Below, one piece after another: positions 7,948 to 16,160 of a stretch of DNA of 35,173 bases. The position numbers were made by a program, and so were the translations under genes. Every line of letters starts with the position of its first letter. The stretch's first letter is position 1. The notes below the pieces were generated by a model. That model saw nothing but the letters and a program-made list of their open reading frames with translations. It had not been told where the DNA came from and made no database searches. Source of the DNA: Candidatus Parakkermansia intestinigallinarum (GTDB taxonomy: Bacteria; Verrucomicrobiota; Verrucomicrobiia; Verrucomicrobiales; Akkermansiaceae); contig DXFQ01000058.1 in NCBI GenBank assembly GCA_019114365.1, positions 1-35,173 on the forward strand, given 5' to 3'.

Positions 7948-8517
7948 ATGGCAAAAGTCCCCGTTATCCAACTTCGCAAAGGCCACGCCGTGAATTACAA
8001 CGGCGACATCTGCGTGGTGCGTGAGAGCCAGCTCAAGACTCCTCCCCGCATGGCATCCTACGTCCAGATGACTATTCGCAGCATCGCTACCAAGAAGGAC
8101 TACAACCTTCGTCTGACCTCCAACGACTTCCTCGAGGGCGTGATGCTCAGCCGCGAAGAGATGGAGTTCTCGTACGTGGACGGCATGGGCTACCACTTCC
8201 TCAACACCGAGACTTACGAGGACGTTTGCGTGCCCGAGGATATCGTCGAGCCCGTCAAGGACTACCTCATGGAGGGCAACTCCTACATCCTGCTCTTCAC
8301 TGATGAGACCGTCTGCTCCATCGAGCTTCCGGCCGCCATCACGATGGAGGTTGCCGAGGCCCCCGAGGGCGTCAAGGGCAACTCCGCCAACAATGTCTAC
8401 AAGAGCGCAACGATGACCACGGGCCTCGTGGTGCAAGTGCCGCTCTTCATCAACGCCGGCCAGCGCATCTCCGTCAAGACGGAAGACGGCACCTACCTCG
8501 GCCGCGTCAACGGCTGA
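7948..8517 (+). CDS. efp: Elongation factor P
   Basis: This 189-aa protein has the usual EF-P length and three-domain layout: an N-terminal KOW-like domain, the central OB domain beginning near FSYVDGMGYHFLNTETYEDV, and a C-terminal OB domain with GNSANNVYKSATMTTGLVVQVPLF. It binds between the P and E sites and relieves ribosome stalling at polyproline. The tip loop reads KTPPRMASY: by alignment to E. coli (KPGKGQAF) the modified Lys34 is replaced by Arg34. Arginine tips are known in EarP-type EF-P, which is rhamnosylated, but the flanking residues here differ and no earP is present in the window. The polyproline-rich neighbours (8715 and 33467 products) are likely clients. It has its own promoter and terminator. 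Confidence 0.95.
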   Translation: MAKVPVIQLRKGHAVNYNGDICVVRESQLKTPPRMASYVQMTIRSIATKKDYNLRLTSNDFLEGVMLSREEMEFSYVDGMGYHFLNTETYEDVCVPEDIVEPVKDYLMEGNSYILLFTDETVCSIELPAAITMEVAEAPEGVKGNSANNVYKSATMTTGLVVQVPLFINAGQRISVKTEDGTYLGRVNG

Positions 8518-8553
8518 TAAACAGCCCGCCGCCCTTCACAAGGCATCAAAGAG

Positions 8554-8583
8554 GCCCCACTGCTTCGGCGGCGGGGCTTTTTT
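8554..8583 (+). terminator. Rho-independent terminator of efp
   Basis: GCCCCACTGC pairs with GCGGCGGGGC (one A-C mismatch, one G-T) around a stable TTCG tetraloop and is followed by six T. It begins 36 bp after the efp stop. Confidence 0.9.
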
Positions 8584-8670
8584 GACGCGGCAAGGGCAGG
8601 GCGGGGGAGGCAGGCGAAGCTCGGAGAATCTGCGGAGTTTTTGAAGTCTCGCTCAGCCTGAGCTTTGAGG

Positions 8671-8699
8671 TTGCATTCCCTTTGTCGGCGTGCTAGAAT
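8671..8699 (+). promoter_or_regulatory. Promoter of the 8715-icd operon
   Basis: TTGCAT (8671-8676), a 17-bp spacer and TAGAAT (8694-8699) lie 15 nt before the ATG at 8715, predicting a leader of roughly 9 nt. Confidence 0.7.
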
Positions 8700-8714
8700 G
8701 GCCGAAACCTCAGT

Positions 8715-9599
8715 ATGGCTCAACTTCGACAGTATCGCGCACCGCGTGGAGATCTCCGTTCGGGCGGCGGCATCGCCGGGAAGCTGGTGTACTTCATCCT
8801 GCCTCCCGCCTTTCTTGCTGCCGTCTTCGTCTTCTGCGCCGTCTGCCCGCACGCCGGGCAGGAGCTTGCCGTGCTTTCGCCCGCCCCGGCTCCGACGGCA
8901 CAGGCAAAAGCGCCCGGAGGCTCGCGCCCGGCAGCAGGGGCTCCCGCCGTCGCTCAGACGCCGAAGCCTGCGAAGCCGACCGCCCCTTCGCCGAGCACGA
9001 AGCAAGTCGAGACGGCCATGGGCACGGCGGTGACGGAACTGCCGCCCGAGGATCCTGATCCCAATGCGGATCTCGAGCCCTACGTGCCCGCTGACGGCAT
9101 GGTCAATCTGCTGGCGTCGGATACGCCGGCGCGGGCCGGAGCCGTCGATGAGGCTTTTCCCCTGAGCAACGCCACCGACGGCTCCGTCGCGAATGACGCC
9201 GGGGTGGCGGTGGCTTTGCCGACGGATGACAAACCCGCCTGGGTCGAGTGGTCACCTGCTCCCGGCAGCGCATCGGCCGTGACGACCGTCGTCATCTACG
9301 GCGGTGGCTCCCGGAGCCCGGCGGGCAAGCTCCGCGGCGGCTTCCGCGTCGAGCTCAAACTGGCCGACGGCTCCGTGCTGAAACGCCGCTTCTGCGAAGC
9401 GGGATTCGCGCTTGAGGGCTATGAGGTCTGGACGCTTCCGAAGGCGGCTGATGTTCGCGCGTTGTCCATCAGTGCGCTGCGCAGCAACCGCCCGCTCGTC
9501 CTGCGCCAAGTGCAACTGATCGGCCCTGCTGCTCGCCCTGCGGCAACGCAGGACGCGCCCCAACCTCTTCAAAATCTGAATCAGAATACACAACCATGA
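8715..9599 (+). CDS. Membrane-anchored Pro/Ala-rich protein of unknown function
   Basis: The 294-aa product has a basic N-terminus, one transmembrane segment (about residues 24-43, [21 protein letters not shown]), then a Pro/Ala/Lys-rich linker to about residue 95. The C-terminal half (about 125-275) is a beta-rich globular region with [12 protein letters not shown], a WVEWSP stretch, VVIYGGG and [22 protein letters not shown]. That pattern recalls discoidin/F5-F8-type or carbohydrate-binding jelly-roll domains, which is a weak inference. Topology would place this domain outside the cytoplasm. Its stop overlaps the icd start in ATGA, so the two are translationally coupled although no functional link to IDH is obvious. 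Confidence 0.75.
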   Translation: MAQLRQYRAPRGDLRSGGGIAGKLVYFILPPAFLAAVFVFCAVCPHAGQELAVLSPAPAPTAQAKAPGGSRPAAGAPAVAQTPKPAKPTAPSPSTKQVETAMGTAVTELPPEDPDPNADLEPYVPADGMVNLLASDTPARAGAVDEAFPLSNATDGSVANDAGVAVALPTDDKPAWVEWSPAPGSASAVTTVVIYGGGSRSPAGKLRGGFRVELKLADGSVLKRRFCEAGFALEGYEVWTLPKAADVRALSISALRSNRPLVLRQVQLIGPAARPAATQDAPQPLQNLNQNTQP

Positions 9600-10819
9600 G
9601 CGAAGGTACCCCCATCACGATGACCGCGCAGGGCTTGCGCGTGCCTGATTTTCCCATTATTCCCCACATCATCGGCGACGGCTCCGGGCCGGACATCTGG
9701 CGTGCGGCTCAGCGCGTGATTGACGCAGCCGTTTCCGCCGCCTACGGCGACGCACGCCGCCTTGTCTGGCAGGAGGTGCTTGCCGGGCAGAAGGCCTACG
9801 ACCAACTCAACACCTGGCTGCCGCAGTCGACGCTCGACGCCTTCCGCAGTCTGCTCGTCGGTATCAAAGGACCGCTCACCACGCCCGTCGGCGGCGGCAT
9901 CCGCTCGCTCAACGTCGCTCTGCGTCAGGGACTCGACCTCTACTGCTGCGTGCGCCCCGTGCGCTACTTCAAGGGCATTGAGACGCCCGTGAAGGATCCT
10001 TCGCTCGTGGATATGGTGATCTTCCGCGAGAACACGGAGGATATCTACGCCGGGGTCGAACTCCAGAGCGGCACGCCCGAGGCTCAGACTTTCTTCAACT
10101 GGCTTTCGGATTGTTTCCCCAAGCTGGCCAACAAGGTGCGCTTCCCCGACACGTCGGGCTTCGGCGTCAAGCCCGTTTCGCGCGAGGGTACCGAGCGCCT
10201 CGTGCGCGCGGCGATTCAGTACGCCGTGGCGCACCGTCGCCCCAGCGTGACGCTGGTGCACAAGGGCAACATCATGAAGTTCACCGAAGGCGCCTTCCGC
10301 GACTGGGGCTACGAGCTCGCCCGCCGCGAGTTCGGTGCCGAGCCCATCGGCAAGGGGCCTTGGTGCCGCCTGCCCAACGGCATCGTCATCAAAGACTGCA
10401 TCTGCGACGCCTTCCTGCAGGAGATTCTCATCCACCCGAAGGATCACTCTGTCATCGCCACGCTCAACCTCAACGGCGATTACTGCTCCGATGCGCTGGC
10501 TGCACAGGTCGGCGGTATCGGCATCGCGCCGGGCGCCAACATCAACTACAAGACCGGGCACGCCGTCTTTGAGGCCACGCACGGCACGGCGCCGGCGCTG
10601 GCGGGGCTCGACAAGGCCAATCCCTGCTCCTTCCTGCTTTCCGCGGAGATGATGCTGCGCTACATCGGCTGGCATGAGGCGGCTGACCGCATCGTTTCAG
10701 CCATCGAGAAGGCGATTGCCGACAAGCAGGTGACGGCCGATTTGGCCGAGATGATTCCCGGGGCCGCGTCTCTGTCGACGAGTGCCTTCGGCGACGCTCT
10801 CATAGCGCGCCTCGCCTGA
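9596..10819 (+). CDS. icd: Isocitrate dehydrogenase, possibly NAD-dependent
   Basis: The 407-aa enzyme oxidatively decarboxylates isocitrate to 2-oxoglutarate in the TCA cycle. It shows the substrate site [13 protein letters not shown], with S104 matching the E. coli phosphorylation site Ser113, then [10 protein letters not shown] (144-153), the lysine motif [12 protein letters not shown] (221-232) and the coenzyme loop HGTAPALAG (329-337). E. coli IDH uses Lys344, Tyr345, Val351, Tyr391 and Arg395 to bind the NADP 2'-phosphate. By motif alignment these are Ala334, Leu335, Ala341, Ala381 and Glu385 here, so NADP preference is unlikely and NAD use is plausible. Length and architecture match the homodimeric bacterial type. 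It overlaps the upstream gene by 4 bp. No isocitrate lyase or AceK is visible nearby. Confidence 0.93.
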   Translation: MSEGTPITMTAQGLRVPDFPIIPHIIGDGSGPDIWRAAQRVIDAAVSAAYGDARRLVWQEVLAGQKAYDQLNTWLPQSTLDAFRSLLVGIKGPLTTPVGGGIRSLNVALRQGLDLYCCVRPVRYFKGIETPVKDPSLVDMVIFRENTEDIYAGVELQSGTPEAQTFFNWLSDCFPKLANKVRFPDTSGFGVKPVSREGTERLVRAAIQYAVAHRRPSVTLVHKGNIMKFTEGAFRDWGYELARREFGAEPIGKGPWCRLPNGIVIKDCICDAFLQEILIHPKDHSVIATLNLNGDYCSDALAAQVGGIGIAPGANINYKTGHAVFEATHGTAPALAGLDKANPCSFLLSAEMMLRYIGWHEAADRIVSAIEKAIADKQVTADLAEMIPGAASLSTSAFGDALIARLA

Positions 10820-10828
10820 CGGGTTTTG

Positions 10829-10867
10829 CTCCGCACGCGCCGACGGAACTCTCCGGCGCGTGCGGAG
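10829..10867. other. Strong hairpin between icd and ubiE, no T-tract
   Basis: A perfect 14-bp stem, CTCCGCACGCGCCG with CGGCGCGTGCGGAG, encloses an 11-nt loop (ACGGAACTCTC). It begins 9 bp after the icd stop. No T-run follows in either direction, so it is not a classical terminator; it may protect the icd mRNA 3' end or act as a T-less terminator. Confidence 0.7.
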
Positions 10868-10904
10868 ACGCTCACCTCTCCCCCCTCCCTTCTCCTGCGA
10901 CGTC

Positions 10905-11576
10905 ATGCCTGATCCCGCCTACGTGCATGCAGCGTTCTCGTCGATAGCCGAGCGCTACGTCACGGCCAATCACGTCCTGTCCCTGGGTACCGACCTCCTC
11001 TGGCGCGATCGGGCTCTCAAAATCATTGCCGAGTGGAAACCCGCGCGACTCATCGACATCGCTACGGGAACGGGCGACTTGGCTCTGGCCGTCAGTCGCG
11101 CCTTCCCTGAGATCGACGTGCTGGGCACGGACTTCTGCCGCCCCATGCTCGACGTCGCCCGTCGCCGAGGTCTGGAGAAGGTGCTGGAGGCCGATGCGCT
11201 GCATCTGCCGCTTCCCGACGCCTCGTTCGATGCGGCCACCGTGGCGTTCGGGCTGCGCAACATGGCTGACTACGAGGCGGCCCTGCGCGAGTTTCGCCGC
11301 ATTCTGCGCCCCGGCGGGCACCTGCTGGTGCTCGACTTCAGCATGCCGGAGGGATGGACGGCCGCGCCCTACCGCTTCTACCTGCATTGCATCCTGCCCA
11401 AAATGGCCGGCCTGATCACGGGCAACGGCGGCGCCTACCATTACCTCGGCGACAGCATCGAAGCTTTCCCCCGCGGAGAGGCCTTTTGCCGGCTGTTGCA
11501 GCGCTGCGGCTACGGCATGACGACCTCGCTGCCTCTCACCGGCGGTATCGCCTCGATTTACACGGCCGAAGCCTGA
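10905..11576 (+). CDS. ubiE: Demethylmenaquinone methyltransferase (MenG/UbiE)
   Basis: The 223-aa protein is a class I SAM methyltransferase that makes the last step of menaquinone synthesis. Motif I reads LIDIATGTGDLAL (about 45-57), followed by an acidic strand end VLGTD and the family signature VAFGLRNMADYEAALREFRRILRPGG, then LLVLDFSMPEG. The C-terminal YHYLGDSIEAFP and the ending GGIASIYTAEA are typical of UbiE/MenG. ATG 10905 (MPDPAYVHAAFSSIAERY) fits the family start; the track start at 10860 lies inside the preceding hairpin. With no ubiquinone genes seen and an anaerobe-like setting, MenG is the more likely function. It follows icd by 85 bp, separated by the hairpin. Confidence 0.93.
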   Translation: MPDPAYVHAAFSSIAERYVTANHVLSLGTDLLWRDRALKIIAEWKPARLIDIATGTGDLALAVSRAFPEIDVLGTDFCRPMLDVARRRGLEKVLEADALHLPLPDASFDAATVAFGLRNMADYEAALREFRRILRPGGHLLVLDFSMPEGWTAAPYRFYLHCILPKMAGLITGNGGAYHYLGDSIEAFPRGEAFCRLLQRCGYGMTTSLPLTGGIASIYTAEA

Positions 11577-11654
11577 AGAACGGCTCCCTTGCCCGCAGCC
11601 GGCACGTTCGCTGCCGCGATCGTGAAAAAAGTGTTCGTTTGACGCACTTTCGGA

Positions 11655-11683
11655 TCGACAAATGCCCCGGCTCAGGCTACCAT
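11655..11683 (+). promoter_or_regulatory. Candidate promoter of the bactofilin-uvrA operon
   Basis: TCGACA (11655-11660), a 17-bp spacer and TACCAT (11678-11683) precede the ATG at 11748 by 64 nt, so this gene would have a normal-length leader. Confidence 0.5.
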
Positions 11684-11747
11684 GTCCGGGACGTTGGCAC
11701 ACCGCCGAGGCCACTTACCCCCTTTCACTGATACATCAAAAAGACTT

Positions 11748-12368
11748 ATGGCATTCAATAACTTCAATCACAAACGTCGTCCTGATGCTGAGCAGAAGAC
11801 GTCTCCCTCTCTTGCGGACACCTCGATCCCGGCCGACTGGGGCGCGCCTCCCGTCGGCGTTGAGCCGGTGTCGAGCGGCAATGACGGGCTCTACGGCGAG
11901 CCGTCTCCGTACGTTCCGGCTGCCGCTGATCCCCTCAGCAGCGAGAGCACCGTCGTGGCTGCCCGCAACGTGCTCAACGCCGACGTCAGCGTGGTCGGCA
12001 AGCTGCGCTTCACGGATGATCTCCTGGTCGACGGCACCGTCGAGGGTGAGATTTCGTCGGACGGCATTCTGACCGTGGGCAAAAACGCGACGATTCAGGC
12101 CGGGGCGGACAACAAGGTCGCCATTCACACGCAGAGCGCCATCATTCACGGCAGGGTGACGGGCGACATCGTGGTGACCGATCGCATCGAGCTTTCGTCG
12201 ACGGCGGAGCTCGTCGGCGACGTGTCGGCGGCCCGTATTTCCATTCAGGAGGGCGCCGTGTTTATCGGCAACTGCCACGTCGGTTCGGCTTCGGTGGCGG
12301 CCACCACCCCCAAGAAGAGCTCCAAGACGTCGGCTCTCAAGGAGGAGCAGGCCAATCTTCTCAGCTGA
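11748..12368 (+). CDS. Bactofilin (polymer-forming cytoskeletal protein)
   Basis: The 206-aa product has a disordered N-terminus of about 65 residues rich in Pro and Ser, then a bactofilin beta-helix domain (about 75-185): VVGKLRFTDDLLVDGTVEGEI, GILTVGKNATIQAG and IIHGRVTGDIVVTDRIEL. Repeated GxVxGDI steps are the hallmark of the right-handed beta-helix that self-assembles into nucleotide-free filaments. The C-terminal tail is Lys/Ser-rich. The start at 11748 (MAFNNFNHKRR) is preferred; upstream 11682 lies at the -10 box. It is followed after 39 bp by a second bactofilin-like gene and then uvrA. A role in cell shape or as a scaffold for envelope enzymes is known for the family. Confidence 0.92.
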   Translation: MAFNNFNHKRRPDAEQKTSPSLADTSIPADWGAPPVGVEPVSSGNDGLYGEPSPYVPAAADPLSSESTVVAARNVLNADVSVVGKLRFTDDLLVDGTVEGEISSDGILTVGKNATIQAGADNKVAIHTQSAIIHGRVTGDIVVTDRIELSSTAELVGDVSAARISIQEGAVFIGNCHVGSASVAATTPKKSSKTSALKEEQANLLS

Positions 12369-12407
12369 TTCTTCCCGCGTTGCGGAAGAGTCTGATTGTG
12401 TGCAGCC

Positions 12408-13082
12408 ATGCCTGAGTTCAAGCCCGAGCCGCTCGTCGTGCCCCATGTCTCAGGCCTGCTGCCCGAAGGTGAGCGCAACCGTCGTGTTGCGCTCACGTCG
12501 TTTGCGGGGCACCGCGAGAAAAAACAGCTGCCGACGCGCGAGATTATCTGTTACGAGTGCGGGCGCAAGTCGCACGTGCCCGCCGCGGCGCTTTCGGCCA
12601 ACTGCATTCATTGCCATGCCCATCTCAACATGGCCAACGTCGACCTGCGGCCGTCGAGCACGCGCTGCACGGTCAGCACGCTGGGCGATATTACGATTCT
12701 GAGCGAGGCCGTGCTCTCGCACCTCAAGCTTGTCTGTCGGGATCTCAACGTGCTGGGCAAGGGCTCGGGAGCGGTGCGTTGCTCGCGCAAGATGACCGTG
12801 CAGGGCAGCTTTCGCCAAGTCGGCAGCTTTCGCGTCGGTGAGCTGGAGCTGTGCCGCGGAGCCGTGCTGCGCTTTGAGACGCCCGTGAAGCTGGGCAGCG
12901 CCGTCATCAACGGCTTGGTGGAGGGCGACATCGCGGCCGAGGGCGAGGTGCGGATTCGCCGCCACGGCATCTTGCGCGGGGAGTGCGTCGCGAAGCGCCT
13001 CATCATCGAGTCGGGAGGCTGCCACGAACTGCTTCATGCGCCGCGATCCGCAGGGCGCGGGTCTGATGCTTCCGCCGTCTGA
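12408..13082 (+). CDS. Bactofilin-like protein with an N-terminal zinc ribbon
   Basis: The 224-aa protein combines a short lead, a putative zinc ribbon (C48-YE-C51 then C66-IH-C69, spaced by 14 residues) and a C-terminal beta-helix (about 90-210) with repeats such as SGAVRCSRKMTVQGSF, VINGLVEGDIAAEGEV and GILRGECVAKRLIIE, which is bactofilin-like. The start at 12408 (MPEFKPEPL) is preferred to 12396. The stop TGA shares its last base with the uvrA ATG, so translation is coupled. Cys/His additions could tether the filament to nucleic acid or protein partners; this is inference. It is more basic and less regular than the first bactofilin and may co-assemble with it. Confidence 0.82.
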   Translation: MPEFKPEPLVVPHVSGLLPEGERNRRVALTSFAGHREKKQLPTREIICYECGRKSHVPAAALSANCIHCHAHLNMANVDLRPSSTRCTVSTLGDITILSEAVLSHLKLVCRDLNVLGKGSGAVRCSRKMTVQGSFRQVGSFRVGELELCRGAVLRFETPVKLGSAVINGLVEGDIAAEGEVRIRRHGILRGECVAKRLIIESGGCHELLHAPRSAGRGSDASAV

Positions 13083-15547
13083 TGGACATCAGCATCACAG
13101 GGGCTTCGCAGAATACGCTGCGCCACATCAGCCTCAAGCTCCCCGCCGGGCGCATCATAGCGCTCATGGGGCCGAGCGGCTCGGGCAAGAGCACGCTGGC
13201 CTACGACACGCTTTTTGCCGAATCGCGACGCCGCTTTCTCGACTGCCTCTCGCCCGGAGCTCGGCGCCTGCTGGCGCGCCCCGAGCGTCCGCAAGTCGAG
13301 GCCATCGACGGATTGCCGCCCGCCCTCTGTCTGGAGCAGGGCCTCAGCCGCGGCCCGTCGCGCAGCCTTCTCGGCACGCTCACCGAGACACTCGACTACC
13401 TGCGCATCATCTACGCGGCCATCGGGGTGCCGCACGACCCTGAAACCGGCACCGTGCTCACGCGGCTCAGCCCGGACGAAATCTCATCTTGCCTCGCCGA
13501 GCTCCCCGAAGGGACGCGCCTCACGCTGCTGGCGCCTCTGGGGGCATCGTTCGCACGCGAGGCGGAGAGCGGCATCATGCAGCTGCGCAAGACCGGCTAC
13601 CTGCGCGTGCGCGTCAGCGGCGTGATTCGCGAGCTCGACGAGCTCGAATCGCAGCCGCCGCGCGAAGACGAGGTCTGCGAGCTGGTCGTCGACCGCATCG
13701 TCGTCAAAGACGGCGCCGCCTCGCGCATCGCCGACTCCGTCCAAGCGGCGCTGCGCCTCTGGCCCGACGAGCTGCGCGCCTTGGTGCAGGAGCGCGGCGG
13801 CGAGCCCCGCCTCGACTGCTTTCACACCCGCTACCGCAACGCCGAGACCGGCTTTACCATGCCCGATCTCAGCCCCGGTCTCTTCTCTCATTACTCCCCC
13901 CGCGGCGCTTGCCCGCGCTGCGACGGGCTCGGCGTCGTTGAAGGCGGCAAGGGCGATCGGGGAGAGCCCGAGCTTTGCCCGCAGTGCAAGGGAATGAGGC
14001 TCAACCCCGTCGCCCTCGCCGTCACGCTCGACTTCGGCGCGAGCAGCCTCAACCTCGGCGACTACTGCCGCCTGAGCATCGAGCGCAACCGCGAGCTGCT
14101 GCGCCAGCTGCGCGTCCCGCCCGCCTTTCGCGAGCCTCTGAAAACCGCGCTTGAAGAACTGGAGCGGCGCTTCGACTGCCTCATCGAGCTGGGGCTGGGC
14201 TACCTCTCGCTCGACCGCGCCACCAACACGCTCTCGGGCGGCGAATTGCAGCGCGCGCGCCTCGCCGGACAGATCGGCGGCGGGCTTTCGGGTGTCCTTT
14301 ACATTCTCGATGAGCCCACCATAGGCCTGCATCCCCGCGAGGTTGACCGCCTCATCGCCGCGCTGCGCCGCCTGCGCGACAAGGGTAACACCATCCTCGT
14401 CGTCGAGCACGACCCCCAGCTGCTGGCCGCCGCCGACCACCTCGTCGAAATGGGCCCGGGCAGCGGACCCGAAGGCGGGCTCATTCTGGCCGAGGGCAGC
14501 TACGACGACTTCCTGCACAATCCCGATTCGCCCACGGGCGCCTGGCTCTCGGGGCACCGCCGCATGCCCGAAGCCGAGCCCCTCGACCTCGCGGCTCTTC
14601 CTCGCCTCGTGCTGCGGCATGCATCCGCCCGCAACCTGCACGACCTTGAGCTGAGCCTGCCGCTGGGCGCTTTCTGCTGCCTGTGCGGCCCCGGCGGCTC
14701 GGGCAAGAGCACGCTCGTGCATGAATGCCTGTTGCCGGCCTTGCGAAGCGGCAAGCTCGAGGGTGCCGAGGGCATCGCCCGCGCAATCCTCGTTGATCAG
14801 AGCCCTCTGGGCAGCTCGCCGCGCTCGACGCCTGCCTCGGCCACGGGGCTGCTCGACGTGCTGCGCCCGCTCTACGCCGCATTGCCTCTCGCGCGTCAGC
14901 GCGGCTACACGGCCTCGCGTTTCTCGCTCACGACGCGCGGCGGGCGCTGCGAACGCTGCGGCGGCACCGGTCTGCTGCAGGTCGACATGAACTTTCTGGC
15001 CGACCTCTACACGCCCTGTGACGCCTGCCGCGGAGCGCGCTACAACCGCGAGACGCTGGAGGTCACGTGGCGGGGCAAATCCATCGCGCAGGCTCTCGCG
15101 CTGAGCGTGCGCGAGGCGCTGGACTTCTTCTCGGCCATTCCGGCCGCGGCGGCCATCCTCAGAGCGCTCGATGAGCTGGGTCTGGGCTACCTCAGCCTCG
15201 ATCGCAGCGTCACGACCCTGTCGGGCGGCGAAGCGCAGCGCATCAAGCTCGCCACCTATTTAGCGAAGGCCGGCGGCAAATCGCGGCGCGGCTTGCCGGA
15301 GCATTACCTGCTGGTGCTGGATGAACCCGGCACGGGGCTCCATTTCGGCGAGCTGGAGCTGCTGCTGCGCGCCATTTATCGCCTGCGTGCCGCCGGGCAC
15401 AGTATCCTCTGCATTGAGCACAACCACAGCCTGCTCTCCCGTGCCGATTACATTGTCGAACTCGGCCCCGGAGCCGGAGAGGCGGGCGGGCGCCTTGTGT
15501 ACGCAGGCCCGCCCCGGCCCGAAGACCGCGCTGCCGTCGGCTGCTGA
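13082..15547 (+). CDS. uvrA: Compact UvrA-family ABC ATPase
   Basis: The 821-aa protein has the tandem UvrA layout. ABC unit 1 has Walker A GPSGSGKST (30-38), signature LSGGELQRARLA (from 384) and Walker B LYILDEPTIGLHP (about 405-417). Unit 2 has GPGGSGKST (from 536), LSGGEAQRIKLA (from 713) and LLVLDEPGTGLH (about 744). The zinc module C623xxC626-N19-C646xxC649 matches the DNA-binding zinc finger of UvrA. A region around 115-225, including LRVRVSGV and ELVVDRIVVKDGAASRIADSVQAAL, matches the UvrB-binding area, so this is not the UvrA2 type that lacks it. UvrA is usually about 940 aa; the missing length lies mainly in the insertion domain, where the first Cys pair is replaced by CFHT. It may be the housekeeping UvrA or a paralogue. 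Coupling to bactofilin genes is odd. Confidence 0.88.
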   Translation: MDISITGASQNTLRHISLKLPAGRIIALMGPSGSGKSTLAYDTLFAESRRRFLDCLSPGARRLLARPERPQVEAIDGLPPALCLEQGLSRGPSRSLLGTLTETLDYLRIIYAAIGVPHDPETGTVLTRLSPDEISSCLAELPEGTRLTLLAPLGASFAREAESGIMQLRKTGYLRVRVSGVIRELDELESQPPREDEVCELVVDRIVVKDGAASRIADSVQAALRLWPDELRALVQERGGEPRLDCFHTRYRNAETGFTMPDLSPGLFSHYSPRGACPRCDGLGVVEGGKGDRGEPELCPQCKGMRLNPVALAVTLDFGASSLNLGDYCRLSIERNRELLRQLRVPPAFREPLKTALEELERRFDCLIELGLGYLSLDRATNTLSGGELQRARLAGQIGGGLSGVLYILDEPTIGLHPREVDRLIAALRRLRDKGNTILVVEHDPQLLAAADHLVEMGPGSGPEGGLILAEGSYDDFLHNPDSPTGAWLSGHRRMPEAEPLDLAALPRLVLRHASARNLHDLELSLPLGAFCCLCGPGGSGKSTLVHECLLPALRSGKLEGAEGIARAILVDQSPLGSSPRSTPASATGLLDVLRPLYAALPLARQRGYTASRFSLTTRGGRCERCGGTGLLQVDMNFLADLYTPCDACRGARYNRETLEVTWRGKSIAQALALSVREALDFFSAIPAAAAILRALDELGLGYLSLDRSVTTLSGGEAQRIKLATYLAKAGGKSRRGLPEHYLLVLDEPGTGLHFGELELLLRAIYRLRAAGHSILCIEHNHSLLSRADYIVELGPGAGEAGGRLVYAGPPRPEDRAAVGC

Positions 15548-15616
15548 GGGCTGAACGGCAAACACTGCGTCCGGTGGCCGTTGCGGTGCCGAAGCGCCGC
15601 TCCCGCCGGGGCTGCA

Positions 15617-15638
15617 GGTGAGAAAGGGATTTCTCACC
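15617..15638. other. Hairpin downstream of uvrA, no T-tract
   Basis: GGTGAGAAA pairs perfectly with TTTCTCACC around a GGGA loop. It lies 70 bp past the uvrA stop. Lack of a T-run leaves its role as a terminator uncertain. Confidence 0.55.
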
Positions 15639-15703
15639 TCCTCCCGTAAAAAAGCGGGATAAGTCGTCGCTCCCGCGCCCGGATTCCGCTTGTCTGCTGC
15701 GTG

Positions 15704-15732
15704 TTGTATTTATCTAAGGCGCAGATTATAAA
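15704..15732 (+). promoter_or_regulatory. Orphan promoter in the gene-free spacer
   Basis: TTGTAT (15704-15709), a 17-bp spacer and TATAAA (15727-15732) form a good promoter in an AT-rich island. On the opposite strand the same island has TATAAT (ATTATA at 15725-15730) with a weak TTTCAT 17 bp upstream. Only a 12-codon ATG frame (15748) or the doubtful GTG ORF lies downstream. Confidence 0.4.
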
Positions 15733-16142
15733 CGAATAAAGCCTGTTATGAAAAGGTGTTCGAATCGTATCAGAACAAGAGTATAAAGAGCGCAACGCAG
15801 AACGTTGCCGGCCTCGGGCGGCAGGAGATGCGGAGCGCTGCGGACGGCACGCCTTTGGAGCCGGCGCGCACGGACGTCCGGCGCACGGCTGAACCCCGTC
15901 GAAGCGATGGTCGGCAACTTCTGCGACCTCGTCGAGGGATGCGGATTCAATACCGAATCCCAAGCGCTGAAAAGGCGCGCGACCGACCTGCGCGGCTCGG
16001 CCATTTGCGCGGCTTGGAGGCCGGAGCCTTCGTCCCTTTCGTCGCTTCCGCCGAACTCGTCGGTTCCGTCACTTCCGTCGGGCTCGCCGACGGCTCGGGC
16101 GCTGCAAACGCTGTAGTCGCTGCACGCTTCGGGAGCTGCGTC

Positions 16143-16160
16143 GCTACAGGCGCTACAGGC
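16143..16160 (+). repeat. Tandem 9-bp repeat GCTACAGGC
   Basis: Two exact copies of GCTACAGGC lie end to end, just before the 3' end of the MBL gene, within a longer stretch of loosely repeated CGCT/CGTC words. Confidence 0.7.

Noticed and set aside
15748-15790. TTCGAATC sequence resembling a tRNA T-loop
   Set aside because: The flanking bases do not form a T-stem and no acceptor, D or anticodon arm is found.
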